Shown piece after piece: positions 6,387 to 10,285 of a stretch of DNA of 10,285 nucleotides. Made by a program: the position numbers and the translations under genes. The number at the start of each line of letters is the position of its first letter. Position 1 is the first letter of the stretch. Origin of the DNA: Chloroflexota bacterium (GTDB lineage: Bacteria; Chloroflexota; Dormibacteria; Aeolococcales; Aeolococcaceae); the NCBI GenBank assembly GCA_003491925.1, contig DNAU01000090.1:1-10285 (forward strand). Reading direction: 5' to 3'. The notes below the pieces were generated by a model, which was not told the DNA's origin, did not search any database, and saw nothing but the letters and a program-made list of their open reading frames with translations.

Positions 6387-7820
6387 GAAGCGGAGGACCC
6401 CGCGGGTGGGAATCAGCCGGCCCTCGCGCCGGCCCCGGCCGAAGGGCCCACCGAGCTGGACCTCCTCGTCGAGCGGCTGGCGGCCCGGGAAGCCGCGCCC
6501 GCCCACCCCGTCTGGGTCACGCCGCTCCCCCGGCAGCTGTCGCTGGACGCCGTGCTGAAGCGGGGTGGCGGGCCGCTCGAGGTGACGCTGGGCCTGGCCG
6601 ACCACCCCCTTCGCCAGCGACAGCAGCCGTGGGGGATCGACTTCGGCGGCGAGCTCGGCCATCTGGCGATCGTCGGTGGACGCCGCACCGGCCGCAGCAC
6701 GGCCCTGCGCACCATCGCCGCCTCCCTCCTGCTCACCCACGACCCGACCGCCGTTCAGCTGTACGTGCTCGACAGGGGCGGCTCGCTCCAGGCGCTCGCG
6801 GGAGCACCCCACGTCGGGACCGTGGCCGGGAAGGCCGACCCCGAGGTGGCGCGGCGGACCGTCCGCCTCCTCAGCCGCCTGGTGGATCAGCGCGACGGCG
6901 AGCTCCGCAGGCTCGGACTCGGCGGCATCGACGAGCTGCGCCGGAGCTGGCGGGAGAGGGGCTCCGGCGACGGGTTCGGCGACGTCTTCCTCCTGATCGA
7001 CAACTGGGGGACGGCGACCAGAGCCTTTGATTGGATCGAGGAGGAGGTGACCGCGCTGGCCGGCGTGGGCCTCTCCCACGGCATCCACCCGGTGCTGAGC
7101 GCGGATCGATGGGGTGACATCCGCCCCGCACTGCGCGACCGCATCCCGGCCCGGCTCCAGCTGCGCCCCATCGATCCCGCGGACTCGGCCTACGACCTCC
7201 GGGCCACCCGGGGGCTGGCCAGCACCCCGGGAAGGACCCTGGGCCCGGGGTCCTGCCAGATCCAGCTGGCGCTCCCCCGGGTCGACGGCGGCGACCCCGC
7301 GATCGACCCGGACACCGCCTTCCGCGACCTGGTCAAGCGCCGCGCCCACCCCGGTCCCCCGGCGCCTCCGGTCCCGCTCCTCCCCCTCACCGTGCCCCTC
7401 GGCGAGATGGACTGGGTGGAGTGGAGGCGGCGACGCGAGGTCCCGCTCGGGATCGCGGACGCGGACCTGCGGCCGGTGCCTTTCGACCTGCTCGTGCCAG
7501 ACACGCAGCACCTGGTGGTCTGCGGCGATGCCCGGTGCGGCAAGACCAGCTTCCTGCGCGCCCTCCTGCTGGCGATGACCCGCGTGCTCTCACCGGAGGA
7601 GGTCCGCTTCCACCTCATCGACATCCGGCGCGGCCTGCTCGACGCCGTGCCCGCTGCCTACCTCGGCGGGCACGCCATGACCGCCTCGGCGGTGGAGGGC
7701 GTCGTCGTGAGCCTGAGGGAGGAGCTCGCCCAGCGCGTCCCTCCGGCGGGAGCCGGCCGCCGCGACCTGGCGGAAACGGCTGCACGTCCGTGGCCCCGAG
7801 GTGGTGCTGGTGGTCGATGA
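6387..7820 (+). pseudogene. eccC: EccC (type VII secretion ATPase) remnant: second and start of third FtsK/SpoIIIE domain, frame 3
   Basis: The main body of the remnant. Frame 3 is open from well upstream (ATG at 6114), but it reads as EccC only from TELDLLVERLAAREAAPAHPVWV, which starts at 6450. Domain 2 follows: HLAIVGGRRTGRSTAL at 6660-6707, with Arg at 6693 replacing the Walker A lysine; VLDRGGSLQALAGAPHVGTVAG; Walker B-like VFLLIDNWGT with Asp at 6999; and GLSHGIHPVLSADRWGDIRPALRDRI. Domain 3 begins with VVCGDARCGKTSFLRA (intact Lys at 7542) and ends with HAMTASAVEGVVVSLREELAQRVPPAG. After about 7748 the frame yields non-family residues to the stop at 7820. The first FtsK domain, which normally sits before TELD, is absent. 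A gene caller would report this as one CDS, but it lacks the membrane part and the catalytic domain 1. Confidence 0.8.
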
Positions 7821-8103
7821 CGAGGACATCGTCGAGTCCACCTCCCTCTCGCCCCTGGTGGGGGCCGTGCCGGTCGCCTGGGACATGAGGTTCCACGTGA
7901 TCCTGGCCCGGCGTCCGGCGTCCCCGGGCTATGACAGCCTCGGCAGCGCGCTGGTCGGCCAGGGGGCGCTGGCGGTGGAGATGAGCGAGGCGGAGCGCTC
8001 CCTCTTCGTCGCCCGTCCGGTCAGCCTGCCCCCGGGGCGAGCACACCTCGTGGTGCGGGGCCAGCCATCGCTGCTGCAGCTCATCCACGCCGAGGAGGAG
8101 TGA
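7750..8103 (+). pseudogene. eccC: EccC remnant, C-terminal end in frame 1
   Basis: Frame 1 continues the third ATPase domain: EPAAATWRKRLHVRGPEVV, then LVVDDEDIV (Walker B, Asp at 7816-7821). The sequence around 7888-7920 (MRFHVILARRP) and the ending GRAHLVVRGQPSLLQLIHAEEE match the usual C-terminus of EccC. Removing one G from the GGG at 7748-7750 would join VPPA directly to EPAAATW and restore one reading frame with the previous piece. So a single-base insertion, real or a sequencing error, separates them. A GTG at 7801 could in principle start a 100-residue peptide, but it would lack a P-loop. The stop is at 8101-8103, after a GAGGAGGAG run. Confidence 0.75.
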
Positions 8104-8269
8104 GATCGGCCCCGCGACCTTCCCGGCAACCGGTCGGCGATCCTCTGCAGTCGGCCGAGCTGACATCTCTCGAAGGTGAGCTGGTCTTCCTCGGATGGGG
8201 GGTCCTGGTCGCGGTCTGGGGCTTGGGGTTCACGATCCGGCGCGACATCGCAGGGGGGACGCGGCGGGC

Positions 8270-8896
8270 TCAGCGCGCGGTCAGCACCTGGAGCAGCTCC
8301 TCCACCTCCTCCGGCCGGTGGAGGAGGACGGTGCCGTCGGAGCTTCCCGGCAGCGGAGCGAGGGGCAGGCCCCAGACGGCCCTCCAGACCGCGACGCCGG
8401 CTCGGTGCCCGGCTTCCACGTCCAGCTCGGTGTCACCGATGAAGACGGCACGCGATGGCTCGGCGCCGAGCCGCCCGAGGGCGAGGAGCAGACCTTCCGG
8501 GCTGGGTTTGGGCTCCGCCACGTCATCGAGGCCGACCACGACCGTGAAGTGGCGGCGAAGGCCGGTGGCTCTGAGACCCTGATCGAGCGCGAACAGCCGA
8601 CGCGAGGAGACCACCCCCAGGCTCAACCCCTGGCGGTCCAGCCTTCCCACGAGCGCGCTGATCCCCGGGAACCGGCGCGGCGCGGCGGGCCGCTCGAAGA
8701 GGGGGAGGATCTCGTCGGTCCTCCCCGGCCAGGCCAGCTCGATGCGGGTCAACAGGGGCTCGCCGTCGTGGGCCCAGAAGACGGCCGCGCCGGCGGCCGC
8801 AGCGGGATCTGAGCCGATCAGCTCGGCGACCGCCGCCTCGTCGGCGAACCGGCTGGCCACCAGGGTGCCGTCGAAGTCGAAGACCACCGCGTCCAC
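8270..8896 (-). CDS. HAD-superfamily hydrolase, phosphoglycolate phosphatase-like
   Basis: A 208-residue HAD enzyme with all four motifs. Motif I is DFDGTL with nucleophile D7 and acid/base D9; motif II is VVSS (S97/S98); motif III is K130 in PKPSPEG; motif IV is GDTELD with D155 and D159. A helical cap lies between residues 15 and 75. This fits the Gph/PgmB-like phosphatase group that dephosphorylates small metabolites; the exact substrate is unknown. The GTG at 8896 is chosen because it gives the standard MDAVVFDFDGTL start. A CTG overlapping the upstream gene's stop (about 8930) would add about 11 residues and would fit translational coupling, so it remains possible. It follows the 117-residue membrane protein gene on the same strand, probably as an operon. 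Confidence 0.88.
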   Translation of the reverse strand: MDAVVFDFDGTLVASRFADEAAVAELIGSDPAAAAGAAVFWAHDGEPLLTRIELAWPGRTDEILPLFERPAAPRRFPGISALVGRLDRQGLSLGVVSSRRLFALDQGLRATGLRRHFTVVVGLDDVAEPKPSPEGLLLALGRLGAEPSRAVFIGDTELDVEAGHRAGVAVWRAVWGLPLAPLPGSSDGTVLLHRPEEVEELLQVLTAR

Positions 8897-8928
8897 GGGC
8901 CGCGGCGACGCGGGCCGGGAGAACGCCG

Positions 8929-9282
8929 TCAGTGGAAGAGCAGCATCGCCGCGCCCACGCCGACGATGAGTGGGGCCCCGACGCAGGCGGCGATCATCTG
9001 CACGGACTCGGTCTCGCGCGGCCACCACTCGTGGGGCACCGCCTGGTTGATCGGCACCCGCGCCCGGCGGCGGCGGGGCGGCTGACCGAACACCAGGGTC
9101 GCGGCGAGACAGACGAGGGAGACGAAGAGCGCGTAGTCGGCCGTGCTGGCGGCGGCGCGGGTCGCGCCGGCGCGCCACATCAGGGCGACGACCACGAAGG
9201 TCACGAGGCCCAGGCCCGCCCCGAGAAGAGCCCCCAGGAGGGGGGCCGCAAGACTGAGGCGTGGCTCGCGCGGCACCGGCAT
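8929..9282 (-). CDS. Small three-helix membrane protein, unknown function
   Basis: A 117-residue protein of no recognised family. Membrane helices are at about residues 12-37 (LAAPLLGALLGAGLGLVTF...), 48-66 (YALFVSLVCLAATLVFG) and 95-116 (MIAACVGAPLIVGVGAAMLLF). Between helices 2 and 3 lies a basic-aromatic loop, PPRRRRARVPINQAVPHEWWPRE, which would probably be cytoplasmic by the positive-inside rule. The ATG at 9282 stands 10 nt after a TGGTACGCT promoter-like element, giving a nearly leaderless transcript and supporting this start. The gene precedes the HAD phosphatase with no more than a 32-nt gap. It diverges from the lytic transglycosylase gene. Confidence 0.72.
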   Translation of the reverse strand: MPVPREPRLSLAAPLLGALLGAGLGLVTFVVVALMWRAGATRAAASTADYALFVSLVCLAATLVFGQPPRRRRARVPINQAVPHEWWPRETESVQMIAACVGAPLIVGVGAAMLLFH

Positions 9283-9292
9283 GACGCCACCC

Positions 9293-9301
9293 AGCGTACC
9301 A
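9293..9301 (-). promoter_or_regulatory. Extended -10-like promoter element for the membrane protein/HAD pair
   Basis: On the minus strand this reads TGGTACGCT, identical to 2376-2384. It ends 10 nt before the ATG at 9282. No -35 match is visible. The repeated position close to start codons supports a real promoter element. Confidence 0.5.
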
Positions 9302-9346
9302 CCCGATGGCGATCGGGCAGGGATGCGATGTCGCGGCCGGCGGAGC

Positions 9347-9366
9347 CGGTGCGGGTACCCCGACCG
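9347..9366. promoter_or_regulatory. Imperfect 20-bp palindrome in the divergent intergenic region, possible operator
   Basis: CGGTGCGGGTACCCCGACCG is symmetric at 16 of 20 positions: outer CGGT/ACCG half-sites around a perfect GGGTACCC core. It lies about 50 bp upstream of the -35 of the lytic transglycosylase promoter and about 65 bp from the divergent start at 9282. That suits a binding site for a dimeric regulator. Chance occurrence in GC-rich DNA is possible. Confidence 0.3.
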
Positions 9367-9416
9367 TCACACTGGGGCCGTCCAGATGACGACCTGCAAC
9401 GAACCGGGAACGCCTG

Positions 9417-9445
9417 TTGACCGGCTTGTCGCAGGCGCATACTCT
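9417..9445 (+). promoter_or_regulatory. Promoter of the LysM/lytic transglycosylase gene
   Basis: TTGACC (9417-9422) and TACTCT (9440-9445) are separated by exactly 17 bp, a good housekeeping-sigma arrangement. The predicted transcript starts near 9452, leaving a leader of about 64 nt with AGGA at 9506-9509 ahead of the ATG at 9516. Confidence 0.65.
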
Positions 9446-9515
9446 CAGCGCGCACCGCATCGAGCGGGGCACGTCCCCCCACCGGTCCCACCCAACGTCC
9501 CAGCAGGATACCCAG

Positions 9516-10285
9516 ATGCCCCCACGCTCCCGGTTCGCCATCGCGGCGCTCGGTGCCACCGCCGTCGCCGCGGCACCCGCGGCGGTGATGGCCTCCACGT
9601 ATGTGGTCCGGCCGGGCGACACCCTCACCGCGATCGCCCTGCGCCACGGCTCCTCCGTCCAGGCAATCGTCGAGGCCAACCGCCTCGGCAACCCCGGCCC
9701 CCTCCGCGTCGGTCAGCTCCTCGAGATCCCGGACCCCACCCGCAGCCTGCCCTCCTACGTCGCCGGCAGCCAGGATCTCGACTCCTACACGGTGGTGGCG
9801 GGGGACACCCTCTGGCTCGTCTCCCGCCGGTACGGGGTCGACCCGACCGCGCTCGCCCGCGCCAACGGGCTGAATGTCAACGCCATCCTCCCCGCCGGCG
9901 CCCAGATCCAGGTCCCGGGCCGTCTGGTCCGGGTCAACGCCCTGCTCACCCACGTCGCCCAGCAGGTCGAGGTGCAGCCGGGCCTGGTCAAAGCGGTGGC
10001 GTGGATGGAATCGGGATGGCGTCAAGACGTGGCCTCGCCCACCGGAGCCGTCGGCCTGATGCAGCTGGAGCCGTACACCGGTGAGTGGGTCTCCCAGTTC
10101 CTCGCCCATCGAGCCCTGAACCTGCGCAACGCCGAGGACAACGTCACCGCCGGTGCGCTGCTGCTCGGCCACCTCCTCTGGATCCACGAGGGCGACACCG
10201 GTCGGGCTCTCGCCGCCTATTACCAGGGCGACGCCAGCATCGGCGAGCACGGCCTCTTCCTGGACACCCAGCAGTACCAGCGCGC
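9516..10285 (+). CDS. Secreted LysM-LysM-SLT lytic transglycosylase (3' end outside window)
   Basis: The frame is open from ATG 9516 to the window end (256 codons seen). Residues 1-27 form a signal peptide (MPPRSRF, hydrophobic Ala-rich core, cleavage near VMAS). LysM 1 is at about 28-72 (YVVRPGDTLTAIALRHG to LLEIPD) and LysM 2 at about 91-135 (YTVVAGDTLWLVSRRYG to IQVPG); both bind peptidoglycan N-acetylglucosamine chains. From about 140 an SLT (family 1, goose-lysozyme-like) domain follows: catalytic Glu E165 in AWMESGW, GAVGLMQL at 177-184, NAEDNVTAG at 205-213 and LAAYYQG at 232-238. It would cleave glycan strands in the cell wall outside the membrane, in growth, turnover or division. The AGGA at 9506-9509 is the ribosome site. 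Its own promoter lies at 9417-9445. Confidence 0.93.
   Translation, partial: MPPRSRFAIAALGATAVAAAPAAVMASTYVVRPGDTLTAIALRHGSSVQAIVEANRLGNPGPLRVGQLLEIPDPTRSLPSYVAGSQDLDSYTVVAGDTLWLVSRRYGVDPTALARANGLNVNAILPAGAQIQVPGRLVRVNALLTHVAQQVEVQPGLVKAVAWMESGWRQDVASPTGAVGLMQLEPYTGEWVSQFLAHRALNLRNAEDNVTAGALLLGHLLWIHEGDTGRALAAYYQGDASIGEHGLFLDTQQYQR

Noticed and set aside
6282..7511. 409-codon minus-strand open frame
   Set aside because: It is antisense to clear EccC sequence, and its composition is typical of a shadow frame.
9446..9515. Cyclic-di-AMP (ydaO-type) riboswitch ahead of the wall enzyme
   Set aside because: The predicted leader is about 64 nt, too short for that class, and only a small hairpin around GGGGCACGTCCCC is seen.
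9143..10084. 313-codon plus-strand frame and a similar minus-strand frame (9201-10250)
   Set aside because: Both conflict with the signal peptide, two LysM repeats and SLT motifs read from ATG 9516. Neither encodes anything recognisable.
1..10285. tRNA, rRNA, CRISPR array or insertion sequence
   Set aside because: I saw no cloverleaf-like sequence, no regularly spaced direct repeats, and no transposase or terminal inverted repeats.

Overview
This is a very GC-rich bacterial stretch with G/C at most third codon positions. The gene types are YchF, an ACT-fused TyrA, a single-domain ArsA/Get3 ATPase with an alpha-crystallin tail, an EccC-type ATPase remnant, and a LysM plus lytic transglycosylase wall enzyme. 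Together they suggest a high-GC Terrabacteria lineage: Actinobacteria, Chloroflexota, or an uncultured soil relative such as Dormibacterota. That placement is inference; there is no rRNA or other marker gene to settle it.

Left part (1-2315): the last 73 codons of ychF overlap a complete prephenate dehydrogenase gene (TyrA with a C-terminal ACT domain) by 8 nt. A convergent EamA/DMT-type transporter gene follows on the minus strand.

Centre-left (2316-4304): a divergent promoter region of 82 bp separates the transporter from a compact plus-strand three-gene cluster. The cluster encodes a small protein with one membrane segment at its extreme C-terminus (tail-anchored layout), an ArsA/TRC40/Get3-type ATPase with an HSP20-like C-terminal domain, and a small basic protein. 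The pairing of a Get3-like ATPase with a tail-anchored candidate 17 bp upstream is the most interesting biology here. A strong GC hairpin follows the third gene.

Centre (4398-6026): a Nudix hydrolase gene and a divergent sodium/calcium-exchanger-family gene, both plus strand.

Centre-right (about 6067-8103): a wrecked eccC (type VII secretion FtsK/SpoIIIE ATPase). The N-terminal membrane part is absent and ATPase domain 1 is deleted. The reading frame is broken near 6310-6450 and again near 7748. No other ESX genes are visible.

Right part (8270-10285): a minus-strand pair (three-helix membrane protein, then HAD phosphatase) is divergent from a secreted LysM-LysM-SLT lytic transglycosylase gene that runs off the window. 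The transglycosylase has a good -35/-10 promoter (TTGACC, 17 bp, TACTCT). Three other genes (2315 minus, 2398 plus, 9282 minus) share an extended -10-like TGGTAC(G/C)CT 9-13 nt before their ATG, which suggests nearly leaderless mRNAs.
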